From contig NZ_CP036150.1 in assembly GCF_008329965.1 (NCBI RefSeq), positions 186,001 through 250,000 on the forward strand: DNA of 64,000 nucleotides. The letters are read 5' to 3'. The position numbers and the translations under genes are program-made. Below are positions 26,188 to 34,809 of this stretch, in pieces (within the stretch, counting starts at the first letter, position 1; each line of letters begins with the position of its first letter). The notes below the pieces were generated by a model that worked only from the letters and a program-made list of their open reading frames with translations, searched no databases and was not told the origin of the DNA. Source of the stretch: Oceanispirochaeta crateris. Its GTDB lineage: Bacteria > Spirochaetota > Spirochaetia > DSM-2461.

Positions 26188-28059
26188 ATGAGTCGAAAAT
26201 TTAACGGAAGATCCCTGGAGCTGTTGGCTCCGGCGGGCACATTTGATATTTATAAATCTATCATCCAAAGCGGCTGTGACGCTGTGTATTGTGGTGGCCA
26301 GGTTCTCAATATGAGGATGATACGAAAAGGGTATAACTTCAGTCATGAAGAACTGAAAGAGGCTGTTCAACTCGCCGGAGAAGCGGGAAAGAAAGTTTAT
26401 ATAACGGTCAATAGTCTCATCGATGACAAGGAAATTTCCCAGGCCGAAGATTATTTGGGCTTTTTGGAAGAGATTCAGCCCCATGCCATCATCGTGCAGG
26501 ATGCTACAATCCTGGGAGTCGTAAAAAAGATGGGGCTTACTCTCCCGCTTCATTCTTCGGTGATGATGAATGTTCATAATATTGAAATGATCCGCTTTCT
26601 GGAACGGTATGGTGTGGAGAAAGTGGTTCTCTCCCGAGAAATGTCCCTTCAGCAAGTCAGACTGTTGGCGGAGCAGACTGATGTGGAACTGGAGTATTTT
26701 ACCCATGGCGATATGTGTGTGACCCATGGTTCCCAATGCCTCTACAGCTCCTATCTTTTCGGAATGTCCAGCAATCGCGGCCGCTGCCTCAAGCCCTGCC
26801 GCTGGTCCTATTCCCGGGAAGGACATGAGGATGACAAACCCTTTCCCCTGGCGGTGAAGGATTTGAATCTTTACAGTCATCTGGGAGACATGATTCTCGC
26901 CGGTGTTTCTTCCTTCAAGATAGAGGGGAGGATGCGGCAAAAGGACTTCATTCTGAGTTTGGTCAACCGGTATGGAGAGGCTCTGGACCGGTTTCTGGAT
27001 GATCCTCTGGGGGGAGCCCGGGCGGATGAGGCAGATATGGACGAGTTCAAGAAACGAGATTACTCCACGGCCTATGCCTTTGGAAATCCCGGTATGGCAA
27101 ACATCAATACCAGGGGGGAGGGGTCCGGGCAGTTTTACTCGACAGGTAAGATGTTCAGCCTTCCTACTGCCGAAAAAGAGATCCCTCTATCAGGTTCCGG
27201 GAAGGACGTTCCCCTTCAGACAATTGATGAATCCCTTAAAATGACCGTCCGGGTGAATACGGCTGACCAGGCTCGGTTGGCTCTAGGCTGCGGTGCCAAC
27301 AGAATCTATCTCACCACAGAACCCTTTGCTCCTGAAAGACCCATTTCCTTTCGGGAATTAGGGGCGCTCTCCAGGGAGTGTCATCTTCAGGGATGTGAGC
27401 TCTTTCTAGCCCTTCCCAGGATGACGAATGGGGAGCAAAATGACCTGATCCGGTCTTATTTTCAAAAGAATCCTCCCGTAAAGGGAGTGCTCGCCTGTCA
27501 TGCCGGTGTATTTGAACTCATTGATTCCAAAAAGTACGGGATCATCTGTGATACAGGAATGAATCTGTATAATGCCGGAGCGGTAGAGTTTTATACCTCA
27601 GTGGGAGCCACTGGCTGGACTTCATCTCTGGAATTGCCTTTTGATTCTCTGGTCAGCCTGCCGCAAGAGGTGAAATCCAGAGACTGCTCTAGCTCTGGTG
27701 AAGTTGTGCTGCATGGTCTCCCCGGCGTGATGTATATGGATCATGATATCAGCGGTAATCGCGAGGACTGCATCGAACTGAATACTCCGGTTTCCAGGCT
27801 GACAGTCCGCCGGGACTGGTGGGACAGATATCATCTGATTCCTCATAAGGAACTCAGCCTCCTGCCGCTTTTGCCCGAACTGGTGAACGGCGGCTACAGA
27901 TTCTTCCGTTTGGAGCTTCAGGCCTACACTCTGTCCGATTCAGAAACCATTATGAAGGCCTATCGGCAGGCATTGGATGAACCCTCCAGAGCCCCCGAAA
28001 TCTTCAATGCATTGAAACCCTGTTCAGGAGGATATACTTATGGCGCTCATCAATTCTGA
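26188..28059 (+). CDS. U32 family peptidase-like protein
   Basis: A 623-residue cytoplasmic protein of the U32 family. The N-terminal half has LELLAPAGTFDIYKSII, CDAVYCGGQ and the cysteine-rich part HGDMCVTHGSQCL then RGRCLKPCRWSY, which in UbiU, UbiV and RlhA relatives binds a [4Fe-4S] cluster. The length resembles the longer RlhA/YegQ-like members. The family includes tRNA/rRNA hydroxylases and the oxygen-independent ubiquinone hydroxylases. Because it leads a run of UbiD, UbiA and UbiX homologues, a role in anaerobic quinone or aromatic hydroxylation is possible but unproven. The start ATG lies 6 nt after a TATAAT. The 3' end overlaps the aminotransferase gene by 20 bp. Confidence 0.85.
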   Translation: MSRKFNGRSLELLAPAGTFDIYKSIIQSGCDAVYCGGQVLNMRMIRKGYNFSHEELKEAVQLAGEAGKKVYITVNSLIDDKEISQAEDYLGFLEEIQPHAIIVQDATILGVVKKMGLTLPLHSSVMMNVHNIEMIRFLERYGVEKVVLSREMSLQQVRLLAEQTDVELEYFTHGDMCVTHGSQCLYSSYLFGMSSNRGRCLKPCRWSYSREGHEDDKPFPLAVKDLNLYSHLGDMILAGVSSFKIEGRMRQKDFILSLVNRYGEALDRFLDDPLGGARADEADMDEFKKRDYSTAYAFGNPGMANINTRGEGSGQFYSTGKMFSLPTAEKEIPLSGSGKDVPLQTIDESLKMTVRVNTADQARLALGCGANRIYLTTEPFAPERPISFRELGALSRECHLQGCELFLALPRMTNGEQNDLIRSYFQKNPPVKGVLACHAGVFELIDSKKYGIICDTGMNLYNAGAVEFYTSVGATGWTSSLELPFDSLVSLPQEVKSRDCSSSGEVVLHGLPGVMYMDHDISGNREDCIELNTPVSRLTVRRDWWDRYHLIPHKELSLLPLLPELVNGGYRFFRLELQAYTLSDSETIMKAYRQALDEPSRAPEIFNALKPCSGGYTYGAHQF

Positions 28060-29278
28060 TTATTCTGGTCCTGAGAAAATTCTTGAAAAGAAAAAAGACT
28101 TTCTTATGCCCTGTTCCTATCATTTTTATAAAAATCCACCCCAGCTTGTGAAGGGCAAGGGAGCTACTCTTTTTGACAGCAAAGGGAAGGAATACACCGA
28201 CTTTTTTGCCGGCGTCTCTGTCATGAGTTGTGGCCATTGCAATGATTTGATTAACAAACGGGTGATGGACCAGCTTCAAACATTGCAGCACACCACATCT
28301 ATCTATCTGACTCAGCCCGTGGTGGATCTGGCGGAGCAGCTGGCATCGGTTTTGCCGGGAAATCTGAGGCGCAGCTTTTTCTGCAACTCGGGTTCGGAGG
28401 CCAATGAAGGGGCAATGCTTTTGGCCAGGGTTTATACGGGTAAAAAAGAATTTATTGCCCTGGACGGGAGCCTTCATGGGAGAACTTTCCTCAGTTCTGG
28501 TGCCAATGGTATCCCCATGTGGAGGACTGACCCCTTCTGTGATGAAGTTCCCGTACATTTTGCATCTTCTTCGGAAGATGTTAAGAAAATTATGGAAGAA
28601 AAGGGAGACAGAATTGCCGCACTGCTGGTTGAACCTATTCAGGGGAATGGCGGAATCCGGCCTCTTCCTTCTGATTTTTTTACATCCCTCCGCCCAATGA
28701 TGAAAGAAAAAAAGATCCTTTTGATCTGTGATGAAATCCAGACGGGTTTTGCCCGAACCGGGAAAATGTTCGCCATTGAACATTATGGTGTTCAGCCGGA
28801 TATTCTGACAGGCGCCAAAGCTCTGGGAAACGGGTTTCCCATTGGCTTTTTTGCCTCAACCGATGCCATTGCCTCCACTTTTACCAAGCCTTCAGCCTCC
28901 ACATTGGGGGGAAACCCTGTCTCCTGTCAGGCTGGTTTGGGAGTCTTGGAATTTATCAGGAAAGAAAATCTGATTGAACAGGCTCGGATAAAGGGTGAAC
29001 AGTTGAAAAAGGGACTCCTGGAGATCAGCCGGGACTGCCCCTTCTTGGGGGAACCCCGGGGATTCGGGCTGATGCTGGGGCTTCCCGTATCCTCATATCA
29101 GGATATGGACGGAGCTGAGCGTTGCGATCTGATTCTGGAGGAGATGAAAGATAGGGGATTTCTCATCGGTAAAAACGGGTTGGGCCGGGATGTTCTCGCC
29201 TTTCAGCCTCCTTTGGTGATCAGTTCAGAGATGATCAGTCTCATGCTTGAAAATTTAAAAAAAACAGTCAGGAAGTAA
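28040..29278 (+). CDS. Class III PLP-dependent aminotransferase
   Basis: A 412-residue fold type I enzyme. The signatures are FFCNSGSEANEGA (about 113-125), ICDEIQTGFARTG (229-241) and the PLP lysine Lys260 in ILTGAKALGNGFP. It resembles acetylornithine, 4-aminobutyrate and AGXT2-type aminotransferases; the substrate is not clear. AGGAGG lies about 10 nt before the ATG. It is followed after 3 bp by the solute-binding protein gene, so it belongs to the operon with the Ubi genes and ABC importer. Its link with them is not explained. Confidence 0.88.
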   Translation: MALINSDYSGPEKILEKKKDFLMPCSYHFYKNPPQLVKGKGATLFDSKGKEYTDFFAGVSVMSCGHCNDLINKRVMDQLQTLQHTTSIYLTQPVVDLAEQLASVLPGNLRRSFFCNSGSEANEGAMLLARVYTGKKEFIALDGSLHGRTFLSSGANGIPMWRTDPFCDEVPVHFASSSEDVKKIMEEKGDRIAALLVEPIQGNGGIRPLPSDFFTSLRPMMKEKKILLICDEIQTGFARTGKMFAIEHYGVQPDILTGAKALGNGFPIGFFASTDAIASTFTKPSASTLGGNPVSCQAGLGVLEFIRKENLIEQARIKGEQLKKGLLEISRDCPFLGEPRGFGLMLGLPVSSYQDMDGAERCDLILEEMKDRGFLIGKNGLGRDVLAFQPPLVISSEMISLMLENLKKTVRK

Positions 29279-29281
29279 CAA

Positions 29282-30151
29282 ATGAAAAAACTATTGATAC
29301 TCTTATTTGGTTTCACTTTGGTGTTTATGGCCGCCGCCTCAGGGCAGAATGAATCTTCTGAAGAAACGAGGAGTATTCGAATTGGCGTGATGCCCGATGC
29401 GGGTGCGCTTCCTCTTTTTCTGATGGACAATGTGGAACCCGTGCCATTTATGAGTGCCAAGGAACGGGATACCGCCATGCAGATAGGCGAACTGGATGGA
29501 ATCATGACAGACCTTGTCTCTGTTGTCTCCTTCGGTCAGAAGGGGATGCCCCAGAAGGTTCTCACCATCACTGAGAGCCGTTTTATGATCGTTGCTCATC
29601 CCGAATTCGATGACAATTCCCTCTGGAGCATAGGGCTCTCGGATAATACGGTTATTGAGTTTATGGTGGATCAGATGGCGGGAGAACGTGAGATTGAGAA
29701 GGTCTCCATACCCCAGGTTCCTGTTCGGATGGAAATGCTGGGGAACGGTAAGATTCCTCTGGCCTGTTTAACCGATGCCATGGCCTGGCCTCTCCTGAGC
29801 CGGGGATTCCCAATTGTCGTGGATCAGGCCGACACAGGACTGGAACCAGCAGTTCTTGCCTTCTCTGAAAGCTTTGTTCAGGATCATCCCCAAGAGCTGA
29901 GTGACTTTCGGGATCAGTGGGATGAGGCTGTGAGTCAAATCAATGCTGACCCCGATCGATACCGATCTCTTCTTCTGGATAAAATACGTCTTCCCGATGA
30001 TCCTGAGAATCCCTATCCGGTGCCTCACTTTCGCCCTGTGATACTCCCTCCTGTCGATACGGTTTCCAGTGTACTTCAATGGTTTGAAGCCAAATATGGG
30101 CTGGAACATTCTGTCAGCTATGAAGATATTATAATTTCACAAGGGAATTGA
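29282..30151 (+). CDS. ABC transporter substrate-binding protein of the NMT1/SsuA type
   Basis: A 289-residue exported protein with a signal peptide (MKKLLILLFGFTLVFMAAASG). The type II binding-protein fold is seen in RIGVMPDAGALPLFLM, a hinge, and GELDGIMTDLVSVVSFG. No lipobox is evident. It is the first ABC component in the run; the matching ATPase and permease lie at 33136-34613, beyond UbiD, UbiA and UbiX. The split order suggests that the imported compound is the substrate or precursor of the Ubi enzymes. MqnA and MqnD share this fold but lack a signal peptide, so they were set aside. Confidence 0.8.
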   Translation: MKKLLILLFGFTLVFMAAASGQNESSEETRSIRIGVMPDAGALPLFLMDNVEPVPFMSAKERDTAMQIGELDGIMTDLVSVVSFGQKGMPQKVLTITESRFMIVAHPEFDDNSLWSIGLSDNTVIEFMVDQMAGEREIEKVSIPQVPVRMEMLGNGKIPLACLTDAMAWPLLSRGFPIVVDQADTGLEPAVLAFSESFVQDHPQELSDFRDQWDEAVSQINADPDRYRSLLLDKIRLPDDPENPYPVPHFRPVILPPVDTVSSVLQWFEAKYGLEHSVSYEDIIISQGN

Positions 30152-30160
30152 TCCCTGCTG

Positions 30161-30189
30161 TGGACTCCCCCTCCAGCTCTCACTATAAT
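30161..30189 (+). promoter_or_regulatory. Promoter giving a probably leaderless ubiD mRNA
   Basis: TGGACT (30161-30166), 17 bp, perfect TATAAT (30184-30189), 6 nt, then the ATG at 30196. No Shine-Dalgarno is seen. This would let the Ubi genes be read separately from the upstream genes. Confidence 0.55.
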
Positions 30190-30195
30190 CGGCAT

Positions 30196-31644
30196 ATGTC
30201 TTATAAAAATTTGCAGGATTTTATAGCCCGGCTTGAAAAGGAAGGGGAGTTGAAAAGAATCAGCGCCCCGGTCAGTCCAAAGCTGGAGATAAGTGAAATT
30301 ACCGATAGGGTGAGTAAGCAGAGCGGTCCTGCTTTGCTCTTCGAAAATGTTGAGGGGTCGGATTTTCCGGTTCTGATCAATGCCATGGGCAGTTACCGGC
30401 GTATGGCCATGGCTCTAGGAGCTTCGACTCTGGATGAAAAAGCGGCGGAGCTGGAAGAGCTCATGGATTGGGCTTTCTCTCAGATGCGCCGCTTGGATGT
30501 GATGAGCTTTTTCCCTAAGATCAAATGGGCCCGCCTTTTTCTGCCCCACAGGGTTTTAAAAGCACCCTGTCAGCAGGTTGTGGATCATAATCCGGACCTC
30601 AGTACCCTTCCCGTTCTCACCTGTTGGCCCGGGGATGGCGGCCCTTTTTTTACCCTGCCACTTGTGATCACGAAAGATCCGGAAACAGGTTCCCAGAACA
30701 TGGGAATGTACCGTATGCAGGTCTATGATAAAAATACAACGGGCATGCATTGGCATCACCATAAAGACGGGGCCCACTATTTTCACAAATACAAAGAACG
30801 GGGGGAGAGGATGCCTGTGGCTGTGGCTCTAGGAGATGATCCCGCCGTCACATACGCCGCAACGGCACCTCTACCAGAGGGTATTTCTGAGTTATTCTTT
30901 GCCGGTTATCTTCGGGGAAAACCCGTGGAAACAGTCAAATGCATCACTTCGGATTTGCAGGTACCCGCCCAGGCCGAGTTTATTCTGGAAGGCTACGTCG
31001 ATCCGGAAGAGCCCCTGCGCCGGGAGGGTCCCTTTGGTGACCATACAGGGTATTACTCCCTGGAAGACGATTATCCCGTGTTTCATGTAACGTGTATCAC
31101 CCGGAGAAAAAAGCCGGTTTTCCCTGCCACCATTGTCGGTCAGCCTCCCATGGAAGACTGCTATATTGCCAAGGCCACGGAGCGGATTTTTCTGCCTCTC
31201 CTCAAAAAGATGGTACCAGAAATGGTCGATATGAACCTGCCCCTGGAAGGTGTTTTTCATAACTGCGCCATTATTTCCATCCACAAGCGTTATGCGGGGC
31301 AAGTCCAGAAGGTTTTGAACAGTATCTGGGGAATGGGACAGATGATGTACACCAAGATGATCATCGTTGTGGATCATGATGTGGATGTTCAAAACCTGAG
31401 TCATGTCATGTGGAAGGTTTTCAACAATATTGATGCCGAAAGGGATCTGATTATGAGTCAGGGTGCGTTGGATGCCCTGGACCATGCCTCTCCCCGGTCC
31501 CGTTTCGGTACCAGGCTGGGGGTGGATGCGACTCGAAAAGGTCCTCTAGACGGGCATGAACGAGAATGGCCCGAAGACATCGTCATGAGTGAAGATGTTA
31601 AAAAACAGGTGGATCTCCGATGGAAGGAATTGGGTTTTGAGTAA
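30196..31644 (+). CDS. ubiD: UbiD-family prenylated-FMN-dependent decarboxylase (MqnL-like)
   Basis: A 482-residue (de)carboxylase. The family features are MSYKNLQDFIARLEKEGEL, GPFGDHTGYYS with the conserved acidic site, TCITRRKKPVFPATIVG, and EVFNN-like VFNNID near the end. It uses prenylated FMN made by UbiX, which is encoded two genes downstream. In the futalosine menaquinone route the equivalent enzyme decarboxylates the prenylated dihydroxynaphthoate. The ATG at 30196 is preferred over one at 30148 because it gives the standard N terminus and lies 6 nt after a TATAAT. UbiA overlaps its 3' end. Confidence 0.9.
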   Translation: MSYKNLQDFIARLEKEGELKRISAPVSPKLEISEITDRVSKQSGPALLFENVEGSDFPVLINAMGSYRRMAMALGASTLDEKAAELEELMDWAFSQMRRLDVMSFFPKIKWARLFLPHRVLKAPCQQVVDHNPDLSTLPVLTCWPGDGGPFFTLPLVITKDPETGSQNMGMYRMQVYDKNTTGMHWHHHKDGAHYFHKYKERGERMPVAVALGDDPAVTYAATAPLPEGISELFFAGYLRGKPVETVKCITSDLQVPAQAEFILEGYVDPEEPLRREGPFGDHTGYYSLEDDYPVFHVTCITRRKKPVFPATIVGQPPMEDCYIAKATERIFLPLLKKMVPEMVDMNLPLEGVFHNCAIISIHKRYAGQVQKVLNSIWGMGQMMYTKMIIVVDHDVDVQNLSHVMWKVFNNIDAERDLIMSQGALDALDHASPRSRFGTRLGVDATRKGPLDGHEREWPEDIVMSEDVKKQVDLRWKELGFE

Positions 31645-32548
31645 AATGGAAAAGCTCCGCCGGTTCATCCGCCGGGAAACCCGGCGGGGGCAGGGAATCA
31701 GCCGGGCCGTCATGCTGGAGCATACTCTGTTTTCCCTCCCTTTGGCGATTTGTGCTTTTTTACTGGAAAGCGGAGGACGCCCCGGTTTTTCCACTGTCCT
31801 CTGGATTCTGCTGGCTGTTTTTGCGGCCCGGAATGGAGCCAATGCTCTTAACCGTCTGATTGATAGAAAAATTGATGCCGAGAACCCCCGCACTGCCGAT
31901 AGAGATCTGCCCTCGGGACGGGTGAAACTCCGTGATCTGTGGATTTTTACAATCGTCTGCGGCCTGCTTTTCCTTTTCTCTGCGGCTATGCTGAATCCTC
32001 TCTGCCTGTTCCTGGTCCCATTGGGAGCCCTGCTCATCGGCGGTTATTCTTTTACTAAACGTTTTACATGGCTCTGTCATTTCTGGCTGGGTATTACCTG
32101 TTCTGCCGCTGTTATGGGCAGTTTTCTAGCCCTGAGCGGACGCTTTGAAATCCGCTACTTTCCACTGACAATCGCCGCAGCTCTTTGGATTGCCGGCTTT
32201 GATATCATCTATGCCCTTCAGGATATTGATCATGACCGATCTCACGGCATTCACTCTGTACCGGCTCGTTTTGGCTATCCTGGAGCCCTATACATAGCGG
32301 GAATGAGTCATGGGGGAACCCTGTTTTTTCTGCTGGTGAACATGGCCTTTTTTAAGGTTGGTCTATGGTATGCCGCGGGAGTCGTTATTGCGGCTCTCAT
32401 TCTGGTGGCCGAACACATCCTCGCCTGGAAGGGGGATGTAAAATGGATTCCTTTGGCATCCTATCACCTGAATCAGATCCTCTCCCCTGTGGTTCTTCTC
32501 TTCACAGTTCTGGATATTTATATGCCGGGAGGCCTGTATGGTCTCTGA
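31637..32548 (+). CDS. UbiA-family aromatic prenyltransferase (MqnP-like)
   Basis: A 303-residue integral membrane enzyme with about eight helices. The first aspartate-rich motif is NRLIDRKIDAENPRT (about 75-90) and the second is DIDHDR (about 195-200), as in 4-hydroxybenzoate and futalosine-pathway prenyltransferases. The RNGANALNRLIDRKID context is closest to MqnP. A TTG start at 31637 is chosen since AAGGA lies 8 nt upstream; the ATG at 31646 would be 17 nt from it. It overlaps ubiD by 8 bp and ubiX by 11 bp. Confidence 0.85.
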   Translation: MSKMEKLRRFIRRETRRGQGISRAVMLEHTLFSLPLAICAFLLESGGRPGFSTVLWILLAVFAARNGANALNRLIDRKIDAENPRTADRDLPSGRVKLRDLWIFTIVCGLLFLFSAAMLNPLCLFLVPLGALLIGGYSFTKRFTWLCHFWLGITCSAAVMGSFLALSGRFEIRYFPLTIAAALWIAGFDIIYALQDIDHDRSHGIHSVPARFGYPGALYIAGMSHGGTLFFLLVNMAFFKVGLWYAAGVVIAALILVAEHILAWKGDVKWIPLASYHLNQILSPVVLLFTVLDIYMPGGLYGL

Positions 32549-33143
32549 TTCTACGCCGCTTATTCTGGCAGTGACAGGAGCCAGCGGTTCCTTTTACGCT
32601 AAGGCTCTTGCAGAAAAGATAATTAAGAGGGGTCTTTCTCTCCATCTTTTGATCAGCAGGACTGCCCCCGAAGTATTCCAGAAAGAGACGGGAAGCTCCA
32701 TGGATCAATGGTTGGAGGAGTTGAGTTCAACGGGGATGGTGACCCTAGAAAGCCTTGGAAACCTGGGGGCTTCTATTTCCAGCGGTTCCTACCTGACCCG
32801 GGGAATGATCATTGCTCCCTGCAGTATGGGGACTCTTGGAAGAATTGCCGCTGGAATTTCCGGGAACTTGATAGAGCGGGCAGCGGATGTCTGTCTCAAA
32901 GAGAGACGGAGACTGGTCCTGCTGACCCGAGAATCTCCCCTTTCGGCCATTCACCTGGAAAATATGCTCCGCCTCACCCATGCGGGTGGGGTCATCATGC
33001 CCCCCGTCCCAGCCTTTTATACCCTTCCCAAGAATCTCAGTGATATTGTGGACTATACGGCCGAACGTGTGATGGATATGATGGGTCTTCCATCGGAGGA
33101 TATCCCGAGATGGAGTCCAGGAGGCGATTCAGAAAATGATTGA
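32538..33143 (+). CDS. ubiX: UbiX flavin prenyltransferase
   Basis: A 201-residue enzyme that joins FMN to dimethylallyl phosphate, making the cofactor for UbiD. The motifs are AVTGASGSFYAKALAE (about 11-26), IIAPCSMGTLGRIAAGISGNLIERAADV in two stretches, and TRESPLSAIHLENM. GGAGG precedes the ATG by 6 nt, inside the end of the UbiA gene. It overlaps the ABC ATPase gene by 8 bp. Confidence 0.93.
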   Translation: MVSDSTPLILAVTGASGSFYAKALAEKIIKRGLSLHLLISRTAPEVFQKETGSSMDQWLEELSSTGMVTLESLGNLGASISSGSYLTRGMIIAPCSMGTLGRIAAGISGNLIERAADVCLKERRRLVLLTRESPLSAIHLENMLRLTHAGGVIMPPVPAFYTLPKNLSDIVDYTAERVMDMMGLPSEDIPRWSPGGDSEND

Positions 33144-33891
33144 TTTTCTGGATACAGCATTTTCTTATGCGAGTGATAAACCCGTTTTACCCGGTTATCG
33201 TGACAGTTGGGAGACGGGGTTGATACATTCTCTTATAGGACCATCGGGCTGTGGTAAGAGTACTCTTCTGTATCTTATGGCTGGTCTGATTCAACCTCTC
33301 AGTGGTGAGATTCATATCCATGGGAAGAGCCCTCAACCGGGTAGGAGGGAGACCGGTGTCATTCTGCAAAATCACGGCCTATTCCCCTGGAAAACAGCCT
33401 GGCAGAATCTGGCTTTAGGACTTGAAATCCGGGGTGTGAAGAAGAGTGTCATCCATGAGAAGGTCCGTCAGGTTGTTAAAGACCTCGCCCTGGAAGGGAA
33501 AGAACACTCCTTTCCAAAAGATATGTCAGGAGGCGAAAGGCAGAGACTGGCCATCGGACGATCCATGGTTTCGGATCCTGACCTGTTACTGCTGGATGAA
33601 CCTTTTTCGGCCCTGGATGCCATGACCAGAGAAAGGCTTCAGGATAATTTATGGCAACTGCAGCACAAGGGGCCCTCCCACTCTTGCGGGCTGACAGTCG
33701 TCCTTGTTACCCACAGTATCGAAGAGGCTGTTTTTCTCAGCGACCGGATTCATATCATGGACGATCAGGGAGGAATCCGGTCCCTGTCAAATAAGACATC
33801 GGGTCCCGGGAGCAGGATGGATGCATCCTACTTTGAAGCCTGTGTTCTTTTAAGAAAGCAGTTTGAGCTTCATTCCAGGGGGAAAATATGA
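33136..33891 (+). CDS. ABC transporter ATPase (SsuB/TauB-like)
   Basis: A 251-residue ATPase with GPSGCGKST (about 35-43), Q-loop LQNHGLFPWKTAWQNLALG, signature MSGGERQRLAIGRSM, Walker B LLLLDEPFSALD and switch VTHSIEEAVFLSD. It belongs with the permease directly after it (ATGA overlap) and the binding protein at 29282. The SsuB/TauB/ThiZ group imports small organic acids, sulfonates and thiamine precursors. Confidence 0.9.
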   Translation: MIDFLDTAFSYASDKPVLPGYRDSWETGLIHSLIGPSGCGKSTLLYLMAGLIQPLSGEIHIHGKSPQPGRRETGVILQNHGLFPWKTAWQNLALGLEIRGVKKSVIHEKVRQVVKDLALEGKEHSFPKDMSGGERQRLAIGRSMVSDPDLLLLDEPFSALDAMTRERLQDNLWQLQHKGPSHSCGLTVVLVTHSIEEAVFLSDRIHIMDDQGGIRSLSNKTSGPGSRMDASYFEACVLLRKQFELHSRGKI

Positions 33892-34613
33892 AGAAAATGC
33901 TCCCACCTCTTGTCCTTCTCATCGCCCTTTGGTGGTGCAGTTCCCTGATCATTGACAAGCCTTTTTTTCCAACGCCTGATCGCGTTGTTCTGGAAATGGT
34001 GCAACAGTTCCTTATGGGGGATTTGACATCACATTTGATGACCTCCCTCTTTAGAGTCTTTGCCGCGCTTGTTTTTTCATTCTTTCCTGCTCTTTTTCTG
34101 GGGATTGCCGCCGGAAGGAGCCCCGGTTTTGATTCCCTTATCAGCCCGGCAGTTTATCTCCTGTATCCCGTACCCAAGGTAGCCCTTCTTCCCATCATCC
34201 TCCTCTTTTTGGGACTGGGAAATTTTTCCAAGATATTCTTTGTTTCTCTCGTTGTTTTCTTTCAGTTCTATCTGAATCTGAGGGACGAAACAGCGGGTAT
34301 CAGCCGTCAGTATTTTGATTCTCTCACATCTTTGGGAGGGAGTAAGAGGAATGAGTTAAGGCATATCATCCTCCCGGCTTTGATGCCCCGTATTTTTTCA
34401 TCCCTTAGAATGACCCTGGGTACTGCCATTGCCATCCTTTTTTTGGCAGAGACCTTTGCCACCAGGAGAGGGATCGGCTGGTACATCATGGATGCCTGGT
34501 CTCGCATCGCCTATACGGAGATGTATACGGGCATACTGGCCTTGAGTCTGGCGGGATTTTTGCTTTTTTTGATCCTTGATCTCTCAGAAACCTTTTTCTG
34601 TCGCTGGAAATAA
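33888..34613 (+). CDS. ABC transporter permease (SsuC/TauC-like)
   Basis: A 241-residue inner-membrane permease with about six helices. The EAA-type loop DSLTSLGGSKRNELRHIILPAL is split by the coupling glycine, and the segment LLYPVPKVALLPIILLFLG is typical of the SsuC/TauC/ThiX group. It closes the 8.4-kb run that starts with the U32 gene. No terminator hairpin was found directly after it. Confidence 0.9.
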   Translation: MKKMLPPLVLLIALWWCSSLIIDKPFFPTPDRVVLEMVQQFLMGDLTSHLMTSLFRVFAALVFSFFPALFLGIAAGRSPGFDSLISPAVYLLYPVPKVALLPIILLFLGLGNFSKIFFVSLVVFFQFYLNLRDETAGISRQYFDSLTSLGGSKRNELRHIILPALMPRIFSSLRMTLGTAIAILFLAETFATRRGIGWYIMDAWSRIAYTEMYTGILALSLAGFLLFLILDLSETFFCRWK

Positions 34614-34627
34614 TACCTTTAGATGAT

Positions 34628-34643
34628 TATTTATCGATAAATA
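34628..34643. promoter_or_regulatory. Perfect palindrome upstream of the AOR operon promoter
   Basis: TATTTATCGATAAATA is a perfect 16-bp palindrome that ends 1 bp before the -35 box, the position expected for an activator or a roadblock repressor. Its right part TATCGATAAATA recurs exactly at 51677-51688 in the hydrogenase promoter. Confidence 0.55.
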
Positions 34644-34644
34644 C

Positions 34645-34673
34645 TTTACGAAATAAAAAAACAGTCCTATAAT
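34645..34673 (+). promoter_or_regulatory. Promoter of the AOR-Tat operon
   Basis: TTTACG (34645-34650), 17 bp, perfect TATAAT (34668-34673). Predicted start of transcription is near 34680, directly before the riboswitch. Confidence 0.6.
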
Positions 34674-34683
34674 AGCAAACTCT

Positions 34684-34806
34684 AGCTCCGATTCAGGATT
34701 TCCTAAGGGCAAACTCTTAGCCTATGGGTTCTGAACATTGGGTGCCCTGGAAACGGTGGTTGCCTCCCGCGTTTGAAAAGGAGACTATACGCACGAGGGA
34801 GGAGTT
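34684..34806 (+). promoter_or_regulatory. Molybdenum/tungsten cofactor (Moco/Tuco-type) riboswitch
   Basis: The leader contains an 11-nt GNRA tetraloop receptor, CCTAAG (34702-34707) opposite TATGG (34723-34727), closed by TTCAG/CTGAA. A GAAA tetraloop sits at 34750-34753. The 3' part has GGTTGCCTCCCGCG, then TTGAAAAGGAGACTA, then CGCACGAGGGAGG. This layout is how I remember Moco RNA. CCTCCC (34763-34768) can pair with GGGAGG (34797-34802), which is the ribosome site for the GTG at 34810, so ligand binding should hide it and shut off translation. The downstream AOR-family gene supports the call. A covariance-model search was not possible here. Confidence 0.8.
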
Positions 34807-34809
34807 ATT

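Noticed and set aside
26119-26940. Open frame of 273 codons on the minus strand
   Set aside because: It is antisense to the start of the U32 gene and reads through its Fe-S cysteine region; no protein family features.
28004-28783. Open frame of 259 codons on the minus strand
   Set aside because: It is antisense to the aminotransferase gene with no recognisable motif.
29282-30151. MqnA or MqnD (menaquinone synthesis) instead of a binding protein
   Set aside because: The fold is shared, but the clear signal peptide and the ABC ATPase and permease in the same run favour a transport binding protein.
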